This document shows, piece after piece, positions 14,806 to 22,192 of a DNA stretch of 22,961 bases. Position 1 is the stretch's first letter, and every line of letters begins with the position of its first letter. The position numbers and the translations under genes are program-made. This stretch comes from JACOTK01 sp038256565 (GTDB lineage: Bacteria > Actinomycetota > Acidimicrobiia > Acidimicrobiales > CADCSY01): contig JBBSKG010000030.1 in the NCBI GenBank assembly GCA_038256565.1, positions 1 to 22,961 on the forward strand. The letters are read 5' to 3'. The notes under the pieces were generated by a model. That model saw only the letters and a program-made list of their open reading frames with translations, did not search any database and had not been told where the DNA came from.

Positions 14806-17800
14806 TCAGAGCTCAACGCCGTCGACACCGAGCATCACTCTTAGCTCGCCAGCAAGCCCTTTTGTGGTGTTTACGTTGAAGGAAACAGGCAAGCGAAGCA
14901 CCGTTTCGCCCAGATGAAGAAAGACCGGCGAATCACCAGGATGTTGCAAAAGAAGCTTCTTTAGCCTCTCTACTTTGTCGTCATCAAGGCCATGTGCTGC
15001 CATGTGAAGACGGACTGGAGACCCACCTTCCTCAAGTTCTATTGGCGTAATCTCGGTGCAAATTATCTTGGGAACATCGTCACGGGTATCGAGTCGACCT
15101 CGCAACACCACAACGGCGTCTTCCACCAACTTGTAGCCATGGTCAGCCATAGTCTTTGGAAACACCATGACCTCGATAGCCGATTGGAGATCTTCAAGTA
15201 CAAACACAGCCATGAGGTCGCCTTTCTTGGTGTACTTGCGCGAGAGGTTTGTTACCACTCCACCCACCATGCGCATTTCACTTTGTCCGCCTTGGCCACT
15301 TGAGCCACCTTGTCCGCTTGAACCACCAGGCGTTTCGCTCGCCTCACGAAGCTCAGCAATTGTGCATTCAGCTCGTTTGGCTAACAGGTGTTCGACACCC
15401 ATGAGCGGATGGTCGCTTACGTACAAACCCAGCATCTCTTTCTCAAAAGCAAGCTGTTGAGACTTATCAAAGCTGAGATCAGGAATGACCACGCGCTCAT
15501 CAAAGGTTGATTCCGCAGCCTCGTTCGCCTCATCAAAGAGGCTCATAACCCCTTGATCACGCTCACGACGCCGAGCAAGCGTTCGCTCGACAATCTGTTC
15601 GTAGCTAACCAACAAACCACGACGTTGGTGACCCAGGGCATCGAAACCACCGGCTTTAATCAGCGAATCGAGAGCGCGCTTGTTTAGTACCTGCGGGTCA
15701 ACGCGTTCACAAAAGTCATAGAAATCTTCGAAAGGCCCGCTACTTTCACGCTCTTCAATAATTAGCCCGACAAGACCTTCACCGACATTTCGTACTGCTG
15801 AAATACCAAACGGAATACAGCCAACGCCCTCGTCGTTGTAGCGAGCGGTAAAATCAGACCCTGAGATGTTCACGTTGGGGACCAACACCTCTATGTGCAA
15901 CTGACGACATTCGTTTAGATAGACAGCCGACTTATCTTGGTTGTCTTTCACGGAGGTCAAAAGCGCCGCCATGTATTCCACCGGGTGATGCGCTTTAAGC
16001 CATGCGGTTTGATAAGCAACGAGTCCATAGCCATAGGAGTGGCTCTTATTAAAGGCATAGTCAGCAAAGGGCTCAATAATGTCGAAGAGCTTCGTGCCAA
16101 GCGCAGCGCCATAGTCCGTGGCAACACAACCCTCAACAAACTTCTCTCGCTCTTTGGCGATCATTTCACGAATCTTCTTGCCGCATGCCTTACGCAAGTT
16201 GTCAGCTTCAGCCAACGAATAGCCAGCGAATCTCTGGGCGACTCGCATTACCGATTCCTGATAAATCATCAGCCCATATGTGTCGCTCAGAATTTCCTTA
16301 AGGTCTGGGTGCAAATATTCGATGGGCTTGCGGCCGTTTTTGCGATCGGCGTAATCGTTATGCATGTTGGCTGCCATCGGGCCTGGTCGATAAAGAGCAA
16401 CGAGAGCGGCGATGTCATCAAAGCTTGTAGGTGCTAGCGAACGCATGAGCGAACGCATTTGTCCACCCTCTAATTGGAAGACCCCAATTGAATCGCCATT
16501 GCGCAACATGGCCAACGTGTCATCATCGTCCAGCGCTACACGATCGATATCAGGGCGTACGCCAGTATGAGCCTCGACTAGATCAAGCGACGTCTCGATG
16601 ACCGACAAGTTTCGGAGCCCGAGAAAGTCCATCTTGAGCAGACCGAGGTCTTCTACACCGTGCATTTCGTACTGAGTGACAATCGGAGCATCATCAGGGT
16701 CTTGACCAGCCTCGGGCTTTCGCTGAATAGGCAAGTAATCGGTCAGTGGCAAATCGGTAATAACCACAGCTGCTGCATGGATTCCGTCTTGGCGACGTAG
16801 TCCTTCGAGGCCTTTAGCTACATCGATCACCTTGCGCGCATCGGGGTCGTTGGCATACATCTCACGCAACTCAGTCGCCATCTTGTAGCCGTCTTCGTTG
16901 CCGGGTACCAGGTCGAGACATGCCCGTAGCGGTGTGTCTCGTCCCATAATGAGCGGCGGCATGGCCTTAGCCACCTTGTCTCCAACAATGTAGGGATAGC
17001 CCAACACTCGTGCCGCGTCTCGCACGGCAGCTCGGGCCTTGATGGTTGAGAAGGTAACAATTTGAGCCACATGATCGCGCCCGTAACGATCAGACACGTA
17101 GCGAATCATCTCGTCGCGATAACGATCATCGAAGTCCATGTCGATGTCAGGCATCTGGAGACGACCCGGGTTCAAGAATCTCTCGAACAACAGGTCATAG
17201 TGAATCGGGTCGAGATCAGTTATCCGCAAGCTGTAAGCAACTGCACACCCTGCAGCACTCCCCCGGCCAGGACCCACCCTGATGCCACGACCATGCGCGT
17301 AAGCAATGAGATCCCACACAATTAAGAAATATGACGAAAACCCCATCTCATCAATAACGCCAAGCTCATAGTCGAGCCGCTCGGTCACCTCAGGTAACAG
17401 GGTTTGGCCCCAGCGTTGATGCGCCCCTTCATAAGTAAGGCTACGAAGGTAGGCGCTATCGGTATCGAAGCCTTCTGGAAGCGGGAAAACCGGGAGCTTA
17501 GGTGCCCCCAACTCAATTTCGACCTTTGCACGTTCGGCAATCCAAAGAGTGTTATCGCACGCTTCGGGAAGCTCCGCGAAGAGTGCTCGCATCTCTACTG
17601 CCGACTTCAAATAATGCTGATCACTCTCAAATTTGAATCGCTTAGGGTCATCAATGGTGCTGCCCGTTTGCACACATAGCAACGCGTCATGAGCAATGTG
17701 ATCATCGCGATGGGTGTAATGGCTGTCGTTTGTGGCCAACAGCGGAGCCCCGATGCGCTTAGCTATTTCAAGAAGCTGGGGGTTCGTGGTGCGTTGAGCT

Positions 17801-18384
17801 TCGAGCCCGTGATCTTGTAGCTCGATAAAGAGCGAATCACGACCAAAGATGTCTTGCATTCGAGCTGCTCTGGCAGTCGCCCCTTCAACATCACCACGCA
17901 ACAATGCCTGAAGAACGACCCCACCGAGACACCCCGTTGTGGCAATGATACCCTCGTGATGCTCGCCTAGTAGCTCCCAATCGAGACGAGGCTTGTAAAA
18001 GTACCCCTCTAGATAAGCCCGGCTCGAAAGCTTCATCAGGTTGCGATATCCCTGAGTATTCTCAGCTAGCAGTGTGAGGTGGTAGTAAAGCTTCTCGCCG
18101 CCATCGACATCGCCACCGGTGTCATCGACTCGACCTCGCCTACGCGGTCGTTCGTGACGACTTTCGCCAGCCATATACGCCTCGGTGCCTATCACAGGGT
18201 TTATGCCCTGTTTGTGACATTCGGCGTAGAAATCAAGCACACCATACATGTTTCCGTGATCGGTAATGCCAATCGCTGGCTGACCATCGGCGACGGCAGC
18301 GGCGACTACCTCGCCCACTCGGGCAGCTCCATCGAGCATGGAGAATTCGGTGTGAAGGTGGAGGTGGGTGAAAGAACTACTCAC
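14806..18384 (-). CDS. dnaE: DNA polymerase III alpha subunit (replicative, DnaE1 type)
   Basis: This 1192-residue protein is a complete replicative polymerase. The N-terminal PHP domain (about 1-235) keeps the full metal-ligand set seen in Mycobacterium DnaE1, whose PHP domain proofreads: His9, His11, Asp18, His42, Glu68, His102, Cys152, Asp220 and His222. It should therefore have its own 3'-5' exonuclease. The polymerase core carries PDIDMDF at 412-418 with catalytic Asp413 and Asp415, and GPGRGSAAG at about 371-379. The C-terminal part has helix-hairpin-helix and OB-fold segments (MRMVGGVVTNL...). A Gly/Ser/Gln-rich linker separates them. The GTG at 18384 lies 12 bases after bpa with only a weak binding site, so it may depend on coupling. 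Confidence 0.98.
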   Translation of the reverse strand: MSSSFTHLHLHTEFSMLDGAARVGEVVAAAVADGQPAIGITDHGNMYGVLDFYAECHKQGINPVIGTEAYMAGESRHERPRRRGRVDDTGGDVDGGEKLYYHLTLLAENTQGYRNLMKLSSRAYLEGYFYKPRLDWELLGEHHEGIIATTGCLGGVVLQALLRGDVEGATARAARMQDIFGRDSLFIELQDHGLEAQRTTNPQLLEIAKRIGAPLLATNDSHYTHRDDHIAHDALLCVQTGSTIDDPKRFKFESDQHYLKSAVEMRALFAELPEACDNTLWIAERAKVEIELGAPKLPVFPLPEGFDTDSAYLRSLTYEGAHQRWGQTLLPEVTERLDYELGVIDEMGFSSYFLIVWDLIAYAHGRGIRVGPGRGSAAGCAVAYSLRITDLDPIHYDLLFERFLNPGRLQMPDIDMDFDDRYRDEMIRYVSDRYGRDHVAQIVTFSTIKARAAVRDAARVLGYPYIVGDKVAKAMPPLIMGRDTPLRACLDLVPGNEDGYKMATELREMYANDPDARKVIDVAKGLEGLRRQDGIHAAAVVITDLPLTDYLPIQRKPEAGQDPDDAPIVTQYEMHGVEDLGLLKMDFLGLRNLSVIETSLDLVEAHTGVRPDIDRVALDDDDTLAMLRNGDSIGVFQLEGGQMRSLMRSLAPTSFDDIAALVALYRPGPMAANMHNDYADRKNGRKPIEYLHPDLKEILSDTYGLMIYQESVMRVAQRFAGYSLAEADNLRKACGKKIREMIAKEREKFVEGCVATDYGAALGTKLFDIIEPFADYAFNKSHSYGYGLVAYQTAWLKAHHPVEYMAALLTSVKDNQDKSAVYLNECRQLHIEVLVPNVNISGSDFTARYNDEGVGCIPFGISAVRNVGEGLVGLIIEERESSGPFEDFYDFCERVDPQVLNKRALDSLIKAGGFDALGHQRRGLLVSYEQIVERTLARRRERDQGVMSLFDEANEAAESTFDERVVIPDLSFDKSQQLAFEKEMLGLYVSDHPLMGVEHLLAKRAECTIAELREASETPGGSSGQGGSSGQGGQSEMRMVGGVVTNLSRKYTKKGDLMAVFVLEDLQSAIEVMVFPKTMADHGYKLVEDAVVVLRGRLDTRDDVPKIICTEITPIELEEGGSPVRLHMAAHGLDDDKVERLKKLLLQHPGDSPVFLHLGETVLRLPVSFNVNTTKGLAGELRVMLGVDGVEL
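15292..15327 (-). repeat. Two 18-bp repeats encoding a Gly-rich linker in DnaE
   Basis: Two 18-base units both encode GGSSGQ but differ at several silent positions, so the duplication is not recent and the protein sequence has been kept. The linker lies just before the OB-fold region of DnaE. Confidence 0.7.
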
Positions 18385-18396
18385 GACTCAGAGCGT

Positions 18397-18939
18397 CTAG
18401 ATATAAGTGCCGGGACGGTGGCCGTCGCCCTGACCTTGAGGCGGCGCACCAGGGGCGAGACCACGTTGTTGCAATTCTTCAAGCTGTTGTCGAGCAACCA
18501 TCTGCTGCGCGAACAAAGTGGCTTGAATGCCGTGGAACAGGCCCTCTAGCCAGCCAACAAGTTGAGCCTTTGCTACACGTAACTCGGCTTCTGATGGGGT
18601 TGCCTCTCCAAAGGGAATTGCCAAACGGGCCAACTCTTCACGCAAGTCGGGAGATAGTCCCTGTGCCAACTCACTGATCGACACTTCGTAGATCTCACGC
18701 AATCGTTCGCGACCCTCAACATCGAGAGGGGCATGATGAACCTCGTCCAACAGTTGTTTGATCATGGCACCAATGCGCATGACCTTTGCTGGCTCCTCAA
18801 TGGTCTCTGTCGAGGTGGATTGGTCGTTTTTTTGTGAAGCTCCATCGCTTGATGAATTAATCAACTCACCTCGCTCGGGAACCGCACCACCCGGCTTATC
18901 TGCGTTTCCCAACTGATCTGCATTTTCCATCGCGTCCAT
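18397..18939 (-). CDS. bpa: Bacterial proteasome activator Bpa (PafE)
   Basis: This 180-residue protein matches Bpa/PafE, an ATP-independent ring that opens the actinobacterial 20S proteasome gate and feeds it unfolded proteins such as HspR. The first 50 residues are polar and disordered. Residues about 50-160 are the conserved helical bundle (KVMRIGAMIKQLLDEVHHAPLD, ISELAQGLSPDLREELARL, ELRVAKAQLVGWLEGLFHGIQATLFAQQM). The protein ends in GTYI, a hydrophobic/small-Tyr-X tail corresponding to the HbYX-like GQYL end of the Mycobacterium protein, which docks into the proteasome alpha ring. This implies the organism has a 20S proteasome elsewhere. The ATG at 18939 is preceded by AGGATAGGG. It lies 48 bases after the phosphatase-like gene and 12 before dnaE. 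Confidence 0.93.
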   Translation of the reverse strand: MDAMENADQLGNADKPGGAVPERGELINSSSDGASQKNDQSTSTETIEEPAKVMRIGAMIKQLLDEVHHAPLDVEGRERLREIYEVSISELAQGLSPDLREELARLAIPFGEATPSEAELRVAKAQLVGWLEGLFHGIQATLFAQQMVARQQLEELQQRGLAPGAPPQGQGDGHRPGTYI

Positions 18940-18987
18940 AGCCCTATCCTGCCAGCTCCATGACCATTAGCGAACCCGCCAAAAATC

Positions 18988-20112
18988 TCAGGCCTTAAGA
19001 GCGAGGAGCGGAACCATCATCTCGTCGGCAGTCAACGAACCGTGACGGCTCACCAACTGGAATGGGCCGGAATCGGCTGGGTCCACAAAGGCCAACGGCT
19101 CGCGTGCGGCCATCACGACGTCGCCTAGCCGACTGGCAGCAGCTTCACTGACCTTGGGTCCAAACCACTCATCAGCAATCGTTTCCGCCCGAGTTGCTAC
19201 CCACGCTTGATGGCCATGCGCCACTTTGGCTGCCTCGAACAAGTCATCGGCGGCTCCAGGTTTTGCGTGCAACCAACGGAAGCGACCCTCTCCAGATAGC
19301 AATGACACATGAGTCATCACGTCGTCATCGATCGCCACAAGCGCATCGCCAACATGGACTTGTCCATGATCAGAAGTAACCACCAACACAGCGTCAGAAG
19401 GCAAAACAGAAGCCAAATCTGCCACAAGACGATCGACCGCAATCAACTCGGCGTCGAAGTGTTCGCCAAGCCCGTATTCATGAGCCACTTTGTCCAAGCC
19501 TTCGTAATAGGCATAGACAAATGGTTCGCCCGCACCGAGTAAACGGCGCACCTCGGTAACAAGTGTCGATACCTGTCGCCAACCGTGAAAGCGAATGTTC
19601 GACAAATGCGCATCGGTAAAACCTGTGCTTGCGAATTCTGCCTTTGTGACCACCGGAGGCTTTCTGCCCCCAAAGGCAGGCTTTATTTGCACGTCTTGAG
19701 GAAGTATCAACTTGCGCGCATCGCCAGACGCAACCTGCCAACGCAAAACATTTAGTACGTCACCGTCCATGTTCATGCGATAGCCGATAATGCCGTGCTC
19801 ACCAGGCGGACAACCAACTACCAAGGAAGTAAGCGCTGCTGCTGTAGTAGACGGAGCAACGGTGACGATCTCTTGGCCTTCCATAGATGCAAGCGTTGGG
19901 GCAAGCGAATGACGAGTACCAAGCTGGCGAGACCCAAGACCATCAACGGCCAACAAAACAATCTGGCGCGCTCCACCTACTAGATCAGGCATCCACACGG
20001 GTGGCGGCCCGCCCTCTTGAAGAAGCGCCGGTACAACATTGCTTAAGCAAGCGCCGTGATAATCAGGCAGAGTCGGTTCAAGATCACTCATTACTGTCCT
20101 ATCGGCCACCAT
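18988..20112 (-). CDS. Alkaline phosphatase superfamily hydrolase (phosphodiesterase/pyrophosphatase-like)
   Basis: This 374-residue protein has the two-metal site of the alkaline phosphatase superfamily. The ligands visible are Asp57 in LLAVDGLG, the nucleophile threonine in PSTTAAALTS (about 89-90), Asp and His in GLDKVAHEYG, Asp-His in TSDHGQVHVG, and the final His in SRHGSLTADEM. This is the nucleotide pyrophosphatase/phosphodiesterase branch. The real substrate is unknown. No signal peptide is evident, so it may be cytoplasmic. Two starts are possible: ATG at 20112, or ATG at 20091, which has AGGA six bases upstream and gives MSDLEPTL. It is the first gene of the minus-strand run that continues into bpa and dnaE, and is divergent from the Rrf2 gene. 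Confidence 0.92.
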   Translation of the reverse strand: MVADRTVMSDLEPTLPDYHGACLSNVVPALLQEGGPPPVWMPDLVGGARQIVLLAVDGLGSRQLGTRHSLAPTLASMEGQEIVTVAPSTTAAALTSLVVGCPPGEHGIIGYRMNMDGDVLNVLRWQVASGDARKLILPQDVQIKPAFGGRKPPVVTKAEFASTGFTDAHLSNIRFHGWRQVSTLVTEVRRLLGAGEPFVYAYYEGLDKVAHEYGLGEHFDAELIAVDRLVADLASVLPSDAVLVVTSDHGQVHVGDALVAIDDDVMTHVSLLSGEGRFRWLHAKPGAADDLFEAAKVAHGHQAWVATRAETIADEWFGPKVSEAAASRLGDVVMAAREPLAFVDPADSGPFQLVSRHGSLTADEMMVPLLALKA

Positions 20113-20182
20113 TGACTACCTTCTAGCATTGCGCGCCCAGCAGCGATAAGTGCTCATGGTCACAAGGTCCATCCCGCCGTCC

Positions 20183-20197
20183 TAACATGGCAACGTG
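20183..20197 (+). promoter_or_regulatory. Possible -10 box for a leaderless rrf2 transcript
   Basis: TAACAT at 20183-20188 lies 6 bases before the GTG start of the Rrf2 gene and there is no Shine-Dalgarno sequence between them. This layout fits a leaderless mRNA, which is common in actinobacteria. The -35 is not clear. The 82-base gap also holds the promoter for the divergent phosphatase-like gene. Confidence 0.4.
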
Positions 20198-20668
20198 AAG
20201 GTTTCGACCAGAGGAGACTATGCAGCAAGAGCTCTATTATCGCTAACCCTCCACACGAACGAACAACCTACTATGGCGAACCCAACATCAGTTCGCGACA
20301 TCGCAGAACGCACGGGTCTACCTCAGCCCTATTTAGAACAAATTCTACTTGCTCTCAAAGGCGCTGGATTAGTGCGCTCTAAACGAGGAGTGGGGGGTGG
20401 TTACGTTCTCGCCCGCTCGCCAGCGGAAATAACGCTTGGCGAAATCGTCAGCGCCGTTGACGGGCCAATCGTCGCTGGTGACTTCGGCCGTCCGCATGAG
20501 AACGGCGCTTGCGAACACGAAGGCCAGTGCGTCTTGTTGGGCATATGGGATGACGTGGGCGATCACATGCGGCGATTCCTTGACTCTTACACCCTTGCCG
20601 ATTGTGTAGCTGCCGCACGTGGAGACGAATCACCTATCGGCGGACGTTCTAAGAGGTTCAGCGGATAG
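20195..20668 (+). CDS. Rrf2-family transcriptional regulator with an incomplete cysteine set
   Basis: This 157-residue winged-helix repressor or sensor begins MKVSTRGDYAARALLSL, the standard Rrf2 start. The recognition helix follows (VRDIAERTGLPQPYLEQIL), then the wing (VRSKRGVGGGYVLAR) and the dimer helix. Rrf2 proteins such as IscR and NsrR use three cysteines spaced C-x5-C-x5-C to hold an iron-sulfur cluster. Here Cys106 and Cys112 keep the first spacing, but Trp118 occupies the third site. Another cysteine is at 137 and a histidine at 124. It may bind a cluster with altered ligands or sense something else. The start is GTG at 20195. The last four codons (RFSG) and the stop fall inside the repeat at 20649-20767, so the C-terminus has been rewritten by that element. 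No target operon is evident. Confidence 0.93.
   Translation: MKVSTRGDYAARALLSLTLHTNEQPTMANPTSVRDIAERTGLPQPYLEQILLALKGAGLVRSKRGVGGGYVLARSPAEITLGEIVSAVDGPIVAGDFGRPHENGACEHEGQCVLLGIWDDVGDHMRRFLDSYTLADCVAAARGDESPIGGRSKRFSG
20633..20651 (+). repeat. Possible remnant of the element's right end, abutting copy 2
   Basis: CCTATCGGCGGACG at 20633-20646 is identical over 14 bases to 13698-13711, the right arm of the second hairpin in copy 1. Similarity continues weakly to the boundary (GTTCTAAG against GCTCCTAG). It lies in the end of rrf2, immediately left of copy 2. It could be the end of an earlier tandem copy, or chance. Confidence 0.45.
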
Positions 20669-20767
20669 GTTCACCTTGTGGGCGTAGAACGATTCGTTTT
20701 GCCAGTCTTCGCCTGACAAAACAGGACCTGTATCTAATGGAGCCCCACCGAGTCGCTGGGGCTCTAG
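20649..20767 (+). repeat. Structured interspersed element, copy 2 (between rrf2 and rluD)
   Basis: This is the second copy of the element at 13601-13718, in the same orientation, flanked by CTAA (20649-20652) and CTAG (20764-20767), both YTAR. The first hairpin (20696-20722) pairs GTTTTG with CAAAAC and CAG with CTG around loop TCTTCGC. The second (20740-20764) pairs GAGCCCC with GGGGCTC and extends inward. The left end codes for the last residues of Rrf2, and the right CTAG supplies the rluD stop. Without the element the junction CGTTCTAGCTGA would still end both genes. It may now act as a terminator for the convergent pair. Confidence 0.82.
20740..20764. terminator. Hairpin at the rrf2/rluD convergence (part of element copy 2)
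   Basis: GAGCCCC and GGGGCTC form a 7-bp stem, extendable by an A-T pair and two inner pairs. On the minus strand it begins at the rluD stop codon; on the plus strand it lies about 70 bases past the rrf2 stop. There is no U-tract, so termination is plausible but not assured. Confidence 0.45.
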
Positions 20768-21711
20768 CTGAGACGAGCGAGGACCGCCTGGAGGTCATCG
20801 GGCAAAGCAGCACTGAACGAAACCCGTTCATTCGTGCCCGGATGATCAAACGACAATTCCGCAGCATGGAGGAAGGGGCGAGGAGCGCTGAAGGTCTTAC
20901 GTTCGCCCCCATAGCGACGATCACCTACCACTGAGCGCGCAATGGCGGCCATGTGTACCCGTATCTGGTGCGTACGACCGGTATCGAGTTTGCAAGCCAC
21001 CAGGGTCATATCCACTGGTTCAGTGAAAACCTGTCTGGTCTCATAGGTCGTTCGGGCTTCTTTGCCCTGAGCTGAAACGGTCATTCGTGTGGGGTCGCGC
21101 CGTGAACGACCAATTGGTGCGTCAACCATGCCCCTGGGGGGGTCTAGATGGCCCCACACAAGTGCGAGATACCGCCGATCGACCGTACGAGCAGCCAGCT
21201 GGCCCACAAGCGACTCGTAGGCCTCTTGGGTTCGAGCTACCACCAACAAACCAGACGTTCCTCGATCGAGTCGATGCACAACCCCAGGACGCAACGGGTC
21301 GCCTACCCCTTCCAGCTCCGGATACCTCGCCAATAGCCCTTGAATCATTGTTCCGTGATCGTTTCCAGCTCCAGGATGCACAACCAGATGGGGAGGTTTA
21401 TTTACAACAATGATCTGGTCATCGTCGTAAATGACCGGAACCTCAATATCGATCTCACCTACAACCGTATGGTCGATAAGCACTCGCTTCGACAGGTCGA
21501 CACTCAGTTCATCACCGGTTGCAACTCGAGTAGATCTAGTCGTTACAACGCTCTGCCCAAGACTTACTGCCCCCGCCGAAACTAGGTATGCGACCTCAGC
21601 ACGAGATAAGTCGATCAGCATAGAAACGACTCGATCGATCCTCTCGCCATTTAGGGCTTCTGGAATATTCTCAGTCCACTGATCAGGAAGCTCGTTTTTC
21701 ATCGACACCAC
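20764..21711 (-). CDS. rluD: RluA/RluD-family 23S rRNA pseudouridine synthase
   Basis: This 315-residue enzyme converts uridines in rRNA to pseudouridine. An N-terminal S4-like RNA-binding domain (about 20-75, ERIDRVVSMLIDLSRAEVAYL) precedes the catalytic domain. There the motif VVHRLDRGTSGLLVVAR places the catalytic aspartate at 149. Later family motifs TGRTHQIRVHMA and GDRRYG are also present. The start is GTG at 21711 or ATG at 21702 (MKNELPD). Either way it overlaps the end of lspA by 20-29 bases, so the two genes are translationally coupled. The lspA-rluD order upstream of dnaE is conserved in actinobacteria such as Mycobacterium. Its stop codon TAG is formed at the edge of the repeat element. 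The exact rRNA target is assumed from family. Confidence 0.95.
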   Translation of the reverse strand: MVSMKNELPDQWTENIPEALNGERIDRVVSMLIDLSRAEVAYLVSAGAVSLGQSVVTTRSTRVATGDELSVDLSKRVLIDHTVVGEIDIEVPVIYDDDQIIVVNKPPHLVVHPGAGNDHGTMIQGLLARYPELEGVGDPLRPGVVHRLDRGTSGLLVVARTQEAYESLVGQLAARTVDRRYLALVWGHLDPPRGMVDAPIGRSRRDPTRMTVSAQGKEARTTYETRQVFTEPVDMTLVACKLDTGRTHQIRVHMAAIARSVVGDRRYGGERKTFSAPRPFLHAAELSFDHPGTNERVSFSAALPDDLQAVLARLS

Positions 21712-22192
21712 TCGTTTCTGGCTCGTTATCGTCTTCGGAGCTAGAGCTGGATGTGATCACCAACAAAACGGCACCAAACGAAATAGCCACGTCTGCCAGG
21801 TTGAACACCGGCCACCACTGCAAGTCAAGAAAATCAACTACTGCTCCACCTAAAAATCCGCTGCCATCACGGAAAAGTCGATCTACCAAGTTTCCCAGTG
21901 CCCCGCCAACCACAAGCGCCATTGCCACTCGCGGCCAAACGCTGGTGTATTTACTTCCCGTGCGAAGAAAGAACACGACAATTGTGATTGCAATCAGAGT
22001 GATCAAAGGAGTGAACCGCGAACCAAATCCGAAAGCGGAGCCTTTGTTAAACAAAAGCCTAAATTGCAACGTCCACACAACATCAATGGTTCGATTACCA
22101 AGAACCTCAAGAGCCCACCATTTCGTCAGCTGATCCACAGCCACTACTGCACCAGCAATGCCAGCAACTAATAACCGTGAACGTTTATCCAC
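21683..22192 (-). CDS. lspA: Lipoprotein signal peptidase (signal peptidase II)
   Basis: LspA is the membrane aspartyl protease that removes signal peptides from lipoproteins after lipid attachment. From the GTG at 22192 the protein is 169 residues with four membrane segments. The catalytic aspartates are Asp104 (GNLVDRLF) and Asp134 (FNLADVAI). The motif FRLLFNKGSAFG at about 44-55 is also conserved. A longer frame opens at 22300, but the family begins at DKRSRLLVAG. The GTG at 22192 overlaps the stop of the upstream DksA-like gene by 8 bases, which supports it. The C-terminus has an acidic Ser/Glu-rich tail (about 148-169) extending past the last helix into the rluD overlap. Confidence 0.95.
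   Translation of the reverse strand: MDKRSRLLVAGIAGAVVAVDQLTKWWALEVLGNRTIDVVWTLQFRLLFNKGSAFGFGSRFTPLITLIAITIVVFFLRTGSKYTSVWPRVAMALVVGGALGNLVDRLFRDGSGFLGGAVVDFLDLQWWPVFNLADVAISFGAVLLVITSSSSSEDDNEPETSGVDEKRAS

Noticed and set aside
20696..20722. GTTTTG...CAAAAC hairpin read as a factor-independent terminator or tRNA-like arm
   Set aside because: It is conserved as part of the repeat element, lacks a U-tract, and no cloverleaf can be drawn around it.
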